NCBI GenBank assembly: GCA_035222895.1
Contig: JAVYIG010002094.1
Span: 1 to 64,000 of the forward strand
DNA length: 64,000 nucleotides
Direction of reading: 5' to 3'
Origin: Strongylocentrotus droebachiensis
Taxonomy: Eukaryota; Echinodermata; Echinoidea; Camarodonta; Strongylocentrotidae
Part shown: piece after piece, positions 39,075-50,690 of the stretch
How positions within the stretch are numbered: position 1 is the stretch's first letter
How the letters are laid out: each line of letters begins with the position of its first letter
Notes under the pieces: model-generated
Database searches by the model: none
The model's input: the letters and a program-made list of their open reading frames with translations, nothing else
What the model was told of the DNA's origin: nothing
Made by a program: the position numbers and the translations under genes

Positions 39075-41204
39075 ATCAGCGCTGTACATTGAATTACCGG
39101 TTGGAGAATGTTTTATTATACGGATACTTTATTTTCTAAACTATATGGAAATCTTTATAAGAAGTCGTTGTACTTTTTTTCTTAAATAAGAATCTGCGAT
39201 CTATGTAGTACTTCACCTTAACAACAATTATTTTGTGTGTGAGATTATTTTGTTCATATCTGTTTGTAGGAACATTGCATATTTCTTTCACTGTACATTA
39301 TTCATTCAAGTGTGGGGAAATGGGTTTGAAAAGGAAAACAAGGAAAAGGGACCATAAAGAAGAATACGCAGTTCAACAAGAATGTGACGAAAGCATTATT
39401 TACATGCTTTTAGTTACGGATAATTATGTATTTTGTTCATCTTTACAACTTGCTTGTATAATAAAGCTTTCTTTATCATTTTCGCATGAGTCGCATCAAA
39501 CAGGTTGTCCGGACGTTGTGTGTGCAAACTATAGTTGTAGAAAGTTAAGTGCTTTTGCCTCCATGTCCCTTTAAAAAAAAATGGCTTTAAAGGAACTTGG
39601 CTGTATCTTAAACACTCGTGTAACTCCATGACCTATATAGATACTTAAACGGAAAGTAGCAGAGATTATGGGCCAATGACAAAGAAACAATTTTGATTAT
39701 ATATAATCAGGGTCCATGCTTTAATATTGAAATGACACGTCTTATCATTTTTCTTATTGACCTTTATACATACAAGGCTTTGTGATCATTACAACAACAA
39801 CAAATTACAGTATTGATTGATTGGTTGATTTTTATTCGACAAGCTTCCAACATACAACAATATACAATAATAACAGATCAAAAATAAGTCAGCTTGAACA
39901 GGATAACCCACGAAAGCTCGAGAGCTTATTTCCAGTGGGGTCCAGAGCCTTACAGACATGGATCAAATTCATAAGGTAATCAGTTATCATTCAGACAATA
40001 TCATCGCGTTGAACACAGAAAAGTATTGAAATGTAGTTAGACCCACATCGTATTCTATATGGTTTTATTGGGTATTGTAGGCTATGCATATTCTAGTATA
40101 TCTAGTCCGACTGTGGGCAGAAACGAAATGTAAAACAACAATGTGTAAAATCACAATTTGCGTAACGGATTCGTCTGGAGACAAGCTGAATGGGGTAGAG
40201 GAGTGAGAAGGGGTATGGCACAGTACATACATGTTTGATTATCGTTCGGGTATTTACATTTATATTACCATTAATTTTATTTTGAAATGAATTCTTTCAA
40301 ATGTTTATTGAAATTTATATTTCCCATTATTATTAACTTAAAAATGAATTATTTCAAATGTTTATTTATAATTTTCAGTATGTTTTATTTCTGTCTCATA
40401 TAATAATCCTTTTTTATGGCCTGCACTTACCAAAATGTGGTTTTGTCCTGGGCTTTTATGACTTTGCTGTGCAACTTTGATCAATAAAAATTTCCTAAAT
40501 TGTCTTGCAATTTCAGCATTCTTCCTCAGTTGTATTCTTATATAATTATATCTTTCCTCAAAAACGCTATATGGTATATGCATGTATTTCGTTACTTTGT
40601 ATACTATCTTAAGAAATCATTTATGGACTTCGAATCATGTAGCATTTCACATTCATCGATTTTGTTTTTAAGTATACTGCAAAACCTCATTGATTGAATT
40701 CTTTTATTATTCGTCCCTCTTTCGACCCCCCCCCCCCCCCCACCCAATCGTTTTATCTTGTTCTACTTTCCCTTGTCTTTCTGTACCCCTTCTCTCTCTA
40801 TGCCAAATACTTACTCTACAATGTACATGTATCAGAGTTAGTCCTCTAATACACTACCCCCCCCCCCCCCCACCCCCACCCCCCTCACTGGCCCCATCCT
40901 ACCTGCAGCATGTGTTGGGCTTCTTGATTTCGCATCCTAGCGAGAGAAAAAGTACGACTGGCAGAAAGTATCCCGAGACATGATTGGACAGTTATTGGTA
41001 GATGAGATAACTATTATCTGAGCATTCAAATAGGAATACTTTATATAAAAAGAATGAGCTTCTTACATAGCAACCTTGAGAGAGAATAATGTGTGTAAGT
41101 GAGGGGAGACAGAGAGTTGGTTGGCGGGAGAGAGTGAGGGAAAAGTTAGGAGCAGTCGGTACCTTCTATTTGTTTTCATAAGTTTCAATTTAAAAATAAA
41201 GTAT
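39075..41204. other. Intergenic sequence, no gene seen
   Basis: No exon-like reading frame with good splice sites on either strand. It holds the retroposon 3' end at 39812-39912 and poly-C runs at about 40728-40741 and 40857-40871; the rest is AT-rich unique-looking sequence. Confidence 0.6.
39812..39912 (-). mobile_element. 3' end of a non-LTR retrotransposon (inverted relative to 1655-1774)
   Basis: Starts with a TTGATTGATTGGTTGA tail, then TTATTCGACAA, and ends with CAGGATAACCCA, the complement of the blocks near 1664-1740. Confidence 0.5.
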
Positions 41205-41540
41205 CATACGAGTGTTAAGCTGCTAAAGTGAAAACTCCGCTAAAGTGTAACCTGCCGCCTAAGTTTTTGAAAAAGAAGTTCACTTCAGCGAACGGGCTCG
41301 CGGCCGTAGCGGTCGTGATGCCGGCGCGCGTTCGTTGTTCGTGTATACGTCTGGAGCTAGCTAGCTGAACTGAGGCCAGGCGCACGCGTGATGAGATCTA
41401 GAGACTGACCGTCATGCGTTACCACACTATGTCCAGCATCTACCTCACAGTTACTCATCTGCTCATCCAGTTATAAATAGTCTTTCTACATTTCATGGAA
41501 ATAGTATTAATACCGTTTTCAATATGAAATCTAACATATT

Positions 41541-41597
41541 GTTATTTTGGTTATTTGTTGTTGCGAGATGCGGATGAGCGCTACGTCATTGACGTAA
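41541..41597. repeat. Copy 1 of a direct repeat also at 50620-50690
   Basis: TTTGTTGTTGCGAGATGCGG then ATGAGC(G/A)CTAC and GTCATTGACGT occur in the same orientation just before the LINE fragment and again near the right end of the 10.8-kb element. Confidence 0.85.
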
Positions 41598-41599
41598 CG

Positions 41600-42660
41600 A
41601 ACATGTAATAGCAGTTTTCTTGGATGTCGAGAAAGCGTTCGACACAGTTTGGATAAAGGGTCTGGTTTTTAAATTAGCAAAAAATGGAATAGAAGGGAAC
41701 ATGCTGAGGTATATAGAAAATTATCTAACAGCACGAACTTTTCAAGTTCGAATTGGAAATACAGCATCTAAAACTTATAAAACGCATAACGGGTTACCAC
41801 AAGGGAGTGTTTTAAGTCCTCTTTTATATAATATAATGATGGGTGATATACCTACAGACCAAGATGTAAGAATATCTATGTATGCAGATGACTGCGCAAT
41901 ATGGATATCAGGCAGGAACATTGTACATATTACTGAAAAAATACAGAAATATTTGAATCTTTTAATTTGTTGGTTTGAAGAGTGGGGGTTTCGACTCTCA
42001 CCTGTCAAAACAGTGCCCGTATTTTTTACGAAAAGCTGGAATGCCGCTTTACCGCCTGATATAGAACTGAATGGAAATGTGCTAATGTACGAAAAATCTC
42101 ATCGCTTTTTAGGGGTTATATTTGATAAAAGGTTAACTTGGCAACCACATATCGAAAATGTAACACGAGAAGTAAAAGAAAATTAAATATCTTAAGATGT
42201 CTAACTGGAACAAACTGGGGAAGTTCCTCGAAATCACTTATTATGGTGTACAGAGCACTTATAAGGTCTCTTTTTGATTACGGATGTGAGGCGTATGACA
42301 GTGCAGCTGCTACCACCAAAAAAGCCATTGACTCTGTCCAATACCAAGCACTGAGGATATGCGCAGGTGGTCTGCCCTTAACCTCCTTAGAATCACTACA
42401 GGTGGAAATGGGGGAAATGCCTTTGGATATAAGAAGACAAATGCTTTCAAGTAAATATCGACAAAACATCGAAAGATGGGCGAATCATCCGCTGTTGAAA
42501 AGCATTGAACCATGTTGGCATTTTGAATACTTGAAGGGGAAAAACGTAAACAAACCTTTTGGATATAGAATACAAAGCAAGCTGGGAAAACGAATAGAAA
42601 CGATAACCCCCTCCCCATTTCCACCATGGTTATTCTACCCTCCGGCAGTGTCAACGGCAG
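41600..42660 (+). pseudogene. LINE reverse transcriptase, 5'-truncated and frameshifted
   Basis: Opens in mid-domain with AVFLDVEKAFDTVW (first catalytic Asp block), then GLPQGSVLSPLLYNIMMGDI and the catalytic YADDCAIW. The frame ends at 42186 in TREVKEN-stop; one base off (from about 42170) the protein continues as SKRKLNILRCLTGTNWGS to PPAVSTAV near 42660. An indel in the AAAGAAAAT run explains the break. No endonuclease domain remains. The RNase H after it suggests an I/Nimb-type clade, with low certainty. Confidence 0.85.
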
Positions 42661-42914
42661 TGGCGGATCCAGGGGGGGGGGGCCCCCCCCCCCCCCCCTT
42701 GAGAAAAAAATCATGTAAAATCACGCGATTTTTACCTTTTTTGGGGGTTGGGCCCCCCCCCCTGGCGCTCAAGGGGGGGGGGGGGTGCAAATTAAAAATT
42801 TTAGAGGATCACTACCCCCCCCCCCCCCCCCCCCCACTGAGCGACTTTTCGGATGGCTGAGTCGTTGCGATTTTTTTTTGGACTTCAAAAAAAAAAAAAA
42901 AGTGTCCGCTTACC
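42660..42914. mobile_element. Remnant hAT-like insertion in the LINE (left end only)
   Basis: Begins CAGTGGCGGATCCAGGGG, close to the ends of the elements at 32680 and 52921, then poly-G/poly-C. It ends in one ACTGAGCGACTTTTCGG...GTGTCCGCTTACC unit like those inside 32680-33435. No matching right terminus, and part of the LINE is gone. Confidence 0.7.
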
Positions 42915-43663
42915 CCTCTTCGTACAGGGCTGAATTGGCTCATTTGGCTGCCATCATTCTTGCTCTCAGATGGGTAGATGAATTAGATATTTATGTAGGG
43001 GTTGTTATTTTTAGTGATTCACTAAGTGCACTTATTGCATTACAACAACAGAAGGACGAATCTTTTATTCTGGAAATTCTCACCATGACTACTTACTTAA
43101 AGAGTAAAGGAGTTGATATATATGTAGAGTGGATACATGGACATTGTGGAATAAAAGGGAACGAGATGGCGGATTTCCACGCAAAGGCCGCATTAGTAAA
43201 GAAAATAGAAGTCAATAATAATCTAAATATGTCAGAAATGAAAAGCTTAATTATTACAAGTTCCAAACTCATTTGGCAAGAAAGGTGGAACAAAACCAAC
43301 TCGTATTTGAAAACATTTCAAAAAGATGTTAATAAACAATATATATGTTCATTAGAGAGACAACATTCAACAATTATCCATCGACTCCGTTTTGGAGTCC
43401 TTGGACTTAACCAGGATCTCCTCAGATTGAAAATTCATGCTACTGGTTTCTGTAATAGATGCCCCAGTGAAATAGAAACTGTAATACACTTTTTAGTACA
43501 TTGCCCTAACTATATTATAGAAAGGGCTATGTTTTTAACTGAAATAAATGAATCCCAACCGGAAAAAATTATGGAATATTTAAAAAAGAGTGAGTGCAGT
43601 ATACAAAAAGCTATTGTTCGTTTCGTTCACAGAACGAAACGGTTCCCTATCAGGAAGTAATAC
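42915..43663 (+). pseudogene. LINE RNase H domain and C-terminus, N-terminal part deleted
   Basis: Resumes as SSYRAELAHLAAIILALRWV, then FSDSLSALIAL (catalytic Asp) and WIHGHCGIKGNEMADFHAKA (the H-x-G-x-x-G-N-E-x-A-D block), ending in RFVHRTKRFPIRK and TAA. The first RNase H Asp (the usual T-D-G-S block) falls in the deleted part. A C-terminal C-x2-C-x-H-x-C-like knuckle (CNRCPSEIETVIHFLVHC) is intact. Confidence 0.85.
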
Positions 43664-43680
43664 CTCCCTTGATGAACAAT

Positions 43681-43968
43681 AAAACATAATACAATATTAT
43701 AAATATGCTAAATTACACTCAGTACATTAAAAATATAATAACATAATGTAATAAGAAAAATAAAAATAAATAAGAACAGTAAAACATAATACAATATTAT
43801 AATATGTAAATTACACTCAGTACATTAAAAATATAATAACATAATGTAATAAGAAAATAAAATAAGAAAAGTAAACATAATACAATATTATAAATATGCT
43901 AAATTACACTCAGTACATTAAAAATATAATAACATAATGTAATAAGAAAATAAAATAAGAAAAATTAA
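43681..43968. repeat. LINE 3' tail repeated three times
   Basis: Three tandem units of about 85-105 bp sharing AAACATAATACAATATTATA, ATTACACTCAGTACATTAAA and ATAACATAATGTAATAAGAA, directly after the LINE stop codon. Confidence 0.85.
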
Positions 43969-43989
43969 CAACAATGATAAATGGTATGA

Positions 43990-44670
43990 TAAGATTATTG
44001 AATATAGAGGCTTGTGTAGGTACTATCTTATATACATTTATGTATGGTGTGTAAGTGATATAACAAATAATCTGCATGTACTGTTAAGAAACACTAACAA
44101 AGCCCATGAATGTTTTGCTTACGATATTATTTTTCGATACTATCTTAAAAGATAAATAAATATAAAACGAAATAAATATATTTTTAAAAAATTCAAAAAT
44201 GAGAGATATAACACGTGCCGTAAAGTATTTTGGTGACAATAGTCAAATTACTGACTAATCGCCAATAAACCAAAACACAACAACAACAACATCTGGTTGA
44301 ATTCTCCTAACCGTTTTTTCCATGAAAATAAGACATACTGTAAGACAGGATTTGTTTAAATCTTTCAACAATTAAATGTCTTGAATGGTATATAGAGCCA
44401 GTTCATTGCTTTTTGATGATTAACAATCACCTTAATTTTAATTAAATTGTAATAATATAGTTGGGAGAATTAAGGAGTCGATCAGATCAGTTTTTTCCAA
44501 TTGTTATTATCAATATTGGTCTGTTTTCACTTAAACCTGGATACCCATGTGGATGTATTATAAGCAACAAAAAATTTGCCCCTAAAACACTTCTGCTTTA
44601 GAGAAAAAGAACAATACAAAATCTACAGGTGCTCCCCTGTCCCCCCGTCCCCCTGTGGCACCGCCCATGG
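43990..44670. other. AT-rich stretch inside the 10.8-kb element, no gene seen
   Basis: No coding frame. 44450-44530 matches, inverted, the interior of the TTAA MITE at 9906-10400 (ATCAGATCAGTTTTTTCCAA and neighbours). Confidence 0.6.
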
Positions 44671-45510
44671 CAGCAGGTTACAATTTAACATCAGGTTACA
44701 CTTTTTAGCAGCAGGTTACACTTAAACAGCAGGTTACACTTTAGCAGCAGGTTACACTTTAGCAGCAGGTTACACTCTAGCAGCAGGTTACACTTTAGCA
44801 GCAGGTTACACTTTAGCAGCAAGTTACACTTTAGCAGCAGGTTACACTTTAGCAGCAGGTTACACTTTAGCAGCAGGTTACACTTTAGCAACAGGTTACA
44901 CTTTAGCAGCAGATTACACTTTAGCAGCAGGTTATATTTTAGCAGCAGGTTACACTATAGCAGCAGATTACACTTTAGCAGCAGGTTACACTTAAACAGC
45001 AGGTTACACTTTAGCAGCAGGTTACACTTTAGCAGCAGGGTACACTCTAGCAGCAGGTTACACTTTAGCAGCAGGTTACACTTTAGCAACAGGTTACACT
45101 TTAGCAGCAGATTACACTTTAGCAGCAGGTTATATTTTAGCAGCAGGTTACACTATAGCAGCAGATTACACTTTAGCAGCAGGTTACACTTAAACAGCAG
45201 GTTACACTTTAGCAGCAGGTTACACTTTAGCAGCAGGGTACACTCTAGCAGCAGGTTACACTTTAGCAGCAGGTTACACTTTAGCAGCAGGTTACACTTT
45301 AGCAGCAGGTTACACTTTAGCAGCAGGTTACACTTTAGCAGCAGGTTACACTTTAGCAGCAGGTTACACTTTAGCAGCAGGTCACACTATAGCAGCAGAT
45401 TACACTTTAGCAGCAGGTTATATTTTAGCAGCAGGTTATATTTTAGCAGCAGGTTACCCTTTAGCAGCAGGTTACACTTAAGCGCCAGGTTACACTTAAG
45501 CGTCAGGTTA
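44671..45510. repeat. Minisatellite, 18-bp unit AGGTTACACTTTAGCAGC, about 45 copies
   Basis: The unit equals the last 18 bp before TTCA at the right end of the enclosing 10.8-kb element. Variants (CTATAG, CTCTAG, TTAAACAGC, AGATTAC, TATATT) recur in order: TTAAACAGC at 44722, 44992 and 45190 and TACACTATAG at 44951 and 45149, giving a 198-bp (11-unit) higher-order period. Minus-strand frames of LLLKCN repeats come from the 18-bp period and are not a gene. Confidence 0.95.
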
Positions 45511-45996
45511 TTTTGTTGGGGGGGGGGGGTTGAATGGACGTGCAATGAAGGAAGGGGGTGTCTGAGAGGGATGTACCCCCCTCAGAGTTTAAGTTTAGCT
45601 TTCGCATCTTACCGGGTACCCATTAATTAACACCTGGGTGGAGAGTGGCAAATGTAGATCAATGTTTTGCCATGAAATTTGTGGGGCTCCCAAAACTTTA
45701 GAGGGGCCTTAAACACCAGGGCCCGTATTCAATAAACTTCTTAAGCATGAAATCTAAGTATTTTTTCTTAAATTTTGGCTAAGAAAAAAATCTTAGCCAA
45801 AAATCGTATTCTATAACAGCATTGGGGACTAAGAAATTTGCCTTAAGTTTAAGAAGGATTCTTAGATTTTATCTAAGAAAAAGGACTTAAGTAGCATGTC
45901 GTATTCTAATATAATCGAGATATCTAAGATAAGTAAGAAATCTACCCTATATTTAAGCATACTACGAGGATGCTTAAATGGGGCTTTGGCACCGGC

Positions 45997-47310
45997 AGCC
46001 CCGGGGGGGGGGGGGGGGTACTCAGATTATAGTCGGACGGGGGTGTGCGGCTGAGACCTCCGAACCCATACCCACATCCAAGGGTCCTTTTGCTGAAATA
46101 GGTACCCATGTCTAAGGATTTTTTGTGAAAAATGGACCCATGTCTAAGGATTTCAAACTTCAAATATTACATTTTTTAAGCTGTAATAATACACTCCAGC
46201 AAAGCATATGGAGAGTCAACGCTAATGCATATTGACCTTTAGCACTGCACTACGCGTTAATAGGCAGCATTTAAATACATGAATAGTCAATACACTCATA
46301 ACACAGAGATGCACACAATCATGCCGATGCGGCTGATCGGCAAGTTCGACAGTGGACTCACAATTTGATTTTTTAAATTATTCTTTCTAACATCGGAAAG
46401 TTGACAAAATGTATTTTACTGCTATTTAGATCTTATCAATTTTCAATAAAGTATCGATTTTGAGTGAAATTAGTTGAGTTTTATACAGTGGTGTTTGAAA
46501 TATTGAGAATCAATAGCACAGCTTTTAATACACAGCCAGGATAGTAATGCACCTATGTGTGTAATAATACAATGGCCAATAATTTTGCAGTTTCTCGATA
46601 AAATTCTTTATTAGTAAACTGTACCATACAACATGTAGTTTACAAGTAGTTTACACACATAAAGATGAAAACACCATGCAACATAATTATACTGTGCTAG
46701 CACCTCTAGCATCTGTTTTAATTGAAGGACTGTTCCCGTTTTAATTAACGTACCCGTACACGAGCTCTCAAGCATTGGCTATATAGCTCCCTGCTTGAGC
46801 CCCGCTGATGCCCGGCTGCTGGACAGAGGGTACGCAGGGTATAGCTAGCTGATGATCATAACTTTTTTGAGCGGGCGAAGCGCTACAAGTTTCCGGGGGT
46901 ACGACCCCTATACGGGCGGATACCATACCTAGCGCGCATTATGCCATATGAGTACCCTGTATAGAGCCCATGGGGTCCTGATATATGTGGTACCCCGGGA
47001 TCTAGTTGAGTTTGCGAGCTACGTACGTACACCCACTGAGGTCAGTGCGTACACCTCGTACACTGGAAATGCAATCACCGAAGGATTCATTTATTTAGAG
47101 ATGGGAGAGATTTAGGCATTTGCAATGTCGGAGAAAATCCCAAAATCCCGGAGAAAATGAGGGAGAAAAGAGGGGAAAGGAATAAATGAAAAAAAGGGAC
47201 CCATGTCTAAGGATTTTTTCAATGAAAAGGGGACCCATGTCTAAGGATCTTTCCTGAAAAAGTCAACCTTCCGAGCGGCACATCCCCGTATACCCAATAT
47301 ACGTGAGTAC
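45997..47310. mobile_element. Inverted pair of GGGGGGTACTC / ACCCATGTCTAAGGAT segments
   Basis: Around 45997-46165 and 47190-47310 lie inverted GGGGGGTACTC edges and several ACCCATGTCTAAGGAT repeats. The 1 kb between them is AT-rich with no gene. The boundaries are approximate. Confidence 0.4.
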
Positions 47311-47924
47311 CCCCCCGGGCCGCGAATTTTTTTTCCGTACTCGAGAGGGCAAATACCCCATGTGCGCATGCGCGTGGACTTGTGATTTCTCTGCTACTTC
47401 CCATACGAAATGTACATGTATTCGCATCTACTGTGCACGATTCGCGTTCTACGAGTAAACGATGGCATAGTAGTCTTCAAACACAGACTCTGATTTGCCA
47501 GTTTGACAAATCAATATGCGTATGTGTCGCGATGTGCTTATTCAAGTCTGTGTAGTTGTATGATTCAGACCCAGTAGTGCATATGGAAATACATTGCAAC
47601 TTGTATAGAATGGTATAGTAGTCTGCAAGCACAGACGCTAATCTGACAGTTTGACAACATACTAGTAGTGTGCTGAGAAGTACTTTATTCAAGTCTGCGT
47701 AGATGTATGATTCAGACCCTACTGGTGCGTGCGTTAGAAATGCATCTCAATGTGTAGAGTGTAGTATAGTAGTCTGCAAGGACATAATAATATATTGTGT
47801 ATTGATGAGTAGTGATTTTATGCAAGTTTGTGTAGTTTAATGATTCCAGACCCCATGGTAGGCCTATGTATTGTGCCACTGCTCTCTCACACTCTTTCTC
47901 TCTCTCTCTCTCTCTCTCTCCATA

Positions 47925-47958
<34 letters not shown>

Positions 47959-48520
47959 GCCCTCCCTCCAGTATGCTCGCACTCTCTGTATTACTTTTAT
48001 TTATAATCATGGTCTGCTGAGAGCCAGAAGGATGTTAACTCTTAACACAACGAATGCCCTTACTACTATGCCACTCTGCAAGTTGAGATGCCTTTCCAAT
48101 ACACGCACCAGTAGGGTCTGAATCATAAAACTACACATATTTGAATATAAAGCACTACTCAAGACACTATGTTGTCAAACTGTCCGATTAGCGTCTGTGC
48201 TTGCAGACTACTATACCATGCTATTCAATTTGGGATGCATTTCTGTAAGCACTAAAATGTCTGAATCATACAACTACTCAGACTTGAATACTAGTACTAT
48301 TGCTACGCACGATATATGCGTAATTGTTTTGTCAAACTGGCAAATCAGAGTCTGTGTTTGAAGACTACTATGCCATCGTTTACTCGTAGAACGCGAATCG
48401 TGCACAGTAGATGCGAATGTACATTTCGTATGGGAAGTAGCAGAGAAATCACAAGTCCACGCGCATGCGCACATGGGGTATTTGCCCTCTCGAGTACGGA
48501 AAAAAAATTCGCCCCCGGGC
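47311..48520. mobile_element. 1.2-kb foldback element, arms about 400 bp
   Basis: CCCGGGCCGCGAATTTTTTT at 47313 and its inverted near-copy at 48495-48520. The arms share GCATGCGCGTGGACTTGTGA and a subrepeat (GTCTGAATCAT / TATAGTAGTCTGCAAGCACA) present several times in each arm. The centre holds a (CT)n tract at about 47885-47958. The mirrored open frames in the two arms are a by-product. Confidence 0.75.
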
Positions 48521-49260
48521 CGGCAGCTCAGTGATGCTGCAAGCAAACGCTTCGGGTTTCGATCAAATGGAATAAAAACAATGCATGCAGCGCGAGCGCA
48601 GGTTATCAGTTGACCTATATAACAACGTAAGCTTCGCGTATATATACAGCGTCGACGGCGCAGCGCGCAGAAGCGCCATTATAGGCCATAGGCACTGTGT
48701 ACTTCATTGTTTATGTTTGTTTGTACACAACTAAACGAGTAGTAGCATCTACGTAGCTACATGTATAACACTAAATCATGACATGGCTGTCGTATATAAA
48801 GAAACCGTCTCTTACTTTATTAGTCTTTGGCGCTAAAGTATGGAAACAGGGAATAATGTGCAATCAGCATAATATTAGGTGAGACAAAATTTGTTATAGT
48901 ATGAGTCTGATAAAGTTTACATCTAGCCATTTGATTAATTTTAGGCCATCATAACAGTAGACGATGTAAAAAAATGAAAGGGTAGCTCCAAATCCAATGC
49001 TAGCGCTGGTCGGCCGGCTAGCGACGGTGCTCCCTTCATACTCACAGACCCTGCGGCTGCGACATAATAAGTAAGCCCGGTTGGGCTCCTCGGAGATGTT
49101 TGACAGAAAAGTATAAAAAGCCTACAGTGGATGTTAGATCTAGCCTCAGGTGGTCTTGACTAGACTGTTTTAGTGTCAGTTGGTCAATCCCGAAACAATT
49201 ATGTGAGCATCGTTCCTCCCTTACGCTCTATCTCCCATACATGTTAGTGTATAATTTTCG
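48521..49260. other. Stretch inside the 10.8-kb element, no gene seen
   Basis: Moderately GC-rich to about 48670 (GCGCAGCGCGCAGAAGCGCC), then AT-rich. No exon-like frame and no repeat that I can match elsewhere in the window. Confidence 0.5.
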
Positions 49261-49269
49261 TGCGGTGCG

Positions 49270-50560
49270 ATTTTTGTCTCGCCTGCGTAGCAAAAAGCGT
49301 AGCAAAAAGCGAGACATAGGCGCCGCTTTTCCGGTGACGGCGGCGGCGACGGCGGCGGCGGCGACGGCGGCGGCGGCGACGGCGACGGCGTCAACATCAA
49401 AAACTTAACCTAAGGTTAAGTTTTTGAATTTTTGATATAATTTTTAAAGTATAGGTTCTTAGTCAATGAAACTTGGATTATAGGGTAATCAAGTATCCCC
49501 AATCATGTGAGTAGAATTTCAGATCACAAAGTCAAGGTCAAAGGTCATTTCAGGTCAACAGACTTGGACTATGTTGTAGCATCATCATCGAAAACTTAAC
49601 CTAAGGTTAAGTTTTTGAATTTTTGATATAATTTTTAAAGTATAAGTTCTGAGTCAATGAAACTTGGACTATAGGGTAATCAAGTATCCCCAATCATGTG
49701 AGTAGAATTTCAGATCACAAAGTCAAGGTCAAAGGTCATTTCAGGTCAACAGACTTGGACTATGTTGTGGCATCATCATCAAGATTTTCAAAATGCTTCG
49801 TTATTTTTCAACCGATTTTGATTCTGATTGTTTCATATGATAGGGCTAGGAAGGGGATTTAAAACTTGTACACAGAATCGTGAAATTCATTATCTATGCT
49901 AATTTATGCAAATTTATTTGAAATCACAAAAAATGCTTCTTCTCCTTCATTTCTCGACCGATTTTGATTTGGTTTGCTTTATCTGGTAGAGCTAACTTTG
50001 GTACACTAAACTTCTACACCGAATTTTGAAATTGTTCTCCATTAATTAATAATAGTAATTTATGCAAATTTTTTCTAAAAATAACAAAAATTGCTTCTTC
50101 TCCCTCATTTCTTGACCGATTTTGATTTGGTTTGCCTTATCTGGTAGAGCTAAATTTGGAACACTAAACTTCTACACAGAATTTTGAGATTTTACTCCCA
50201 TTGATTAATTATGATAATAATGCAAATTTATTCCAAAAATAATTTAAAAATCACAAAAAATGCTTCTTCTCCTTCATATTTCGACCGATTTTGATTTGGT
50301 TTGCTTTATATCGTAGAGCTAACTTTGGTACACTAAAGGTCTACACAGAATTTTGAAATTGTTCTCCATTAATTAATTATGGTAATTTATGCAAATTTAT
50401 TCCAAAAATAACAAAAATTGCTTCTTCTCCCTCATTTCTTGACCGATTTTGATTTGGTTTGCCTTATCTGGTAGAGCTAAATTTGGAACACTAAACTTCT
50501 ACACAGAATTTTGAGATTTTGCTCCATTGATTATTTATGGTACTTTATGCAAATGAAATG
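49270..50560. repeat. Composite repeat: GGCGAC/GGCGGC run, two 190-bp units, four 160-bp units
   Basis: GCGTAGCAAAAAGCGTAGC, a GGC/GAC triplet run (49335-49390), two direct copies of about 190 bp (from about 49399 and 49590) each starting with the palindrome AACTTAACCTAAGGTTAAGT and containing GTCAAGGTCAAAGGTCATTT, then four units of 157-169 bp starting GCTTCTTCTCC near 49935, 50092, 50261 and 50419. Confidence 0.85.
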
Positions 50561-50619
50561 AAATTATGTCCCTTCCAGGGCATCACATTTTTATTTTTTG
50601 ACCAGTTCAAAAGTGTACC

Positions 50620-50690
50620 ACGATATTTGTTGTTGCGAGATGCGGATGAGCACTACAATGTACGTCATTGACGTTCTGGTTTATCATATT
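50620..50690. repeat. Copy 2 of the direct repeat at 41541-41597
   Basis: TTTGTTGTTGCGAGATGCGG then ATGAGCACTAC and GTCATTGACGT, with a few inserted bases compared with copy 1. Confidence 0.85.

Noticed and set aside
44691-44891. Minus-strand frame of LLLKCN repeats
   Set aside because: A direct product of the 18-bp minisatellite period; no start context, splice sites or domain.
47219-48546. Similar 60-90 residue proteins on opposite strands
   Set aside because: They are the two arms of the foldback element read in mirror image, with no sign of coding constraint.
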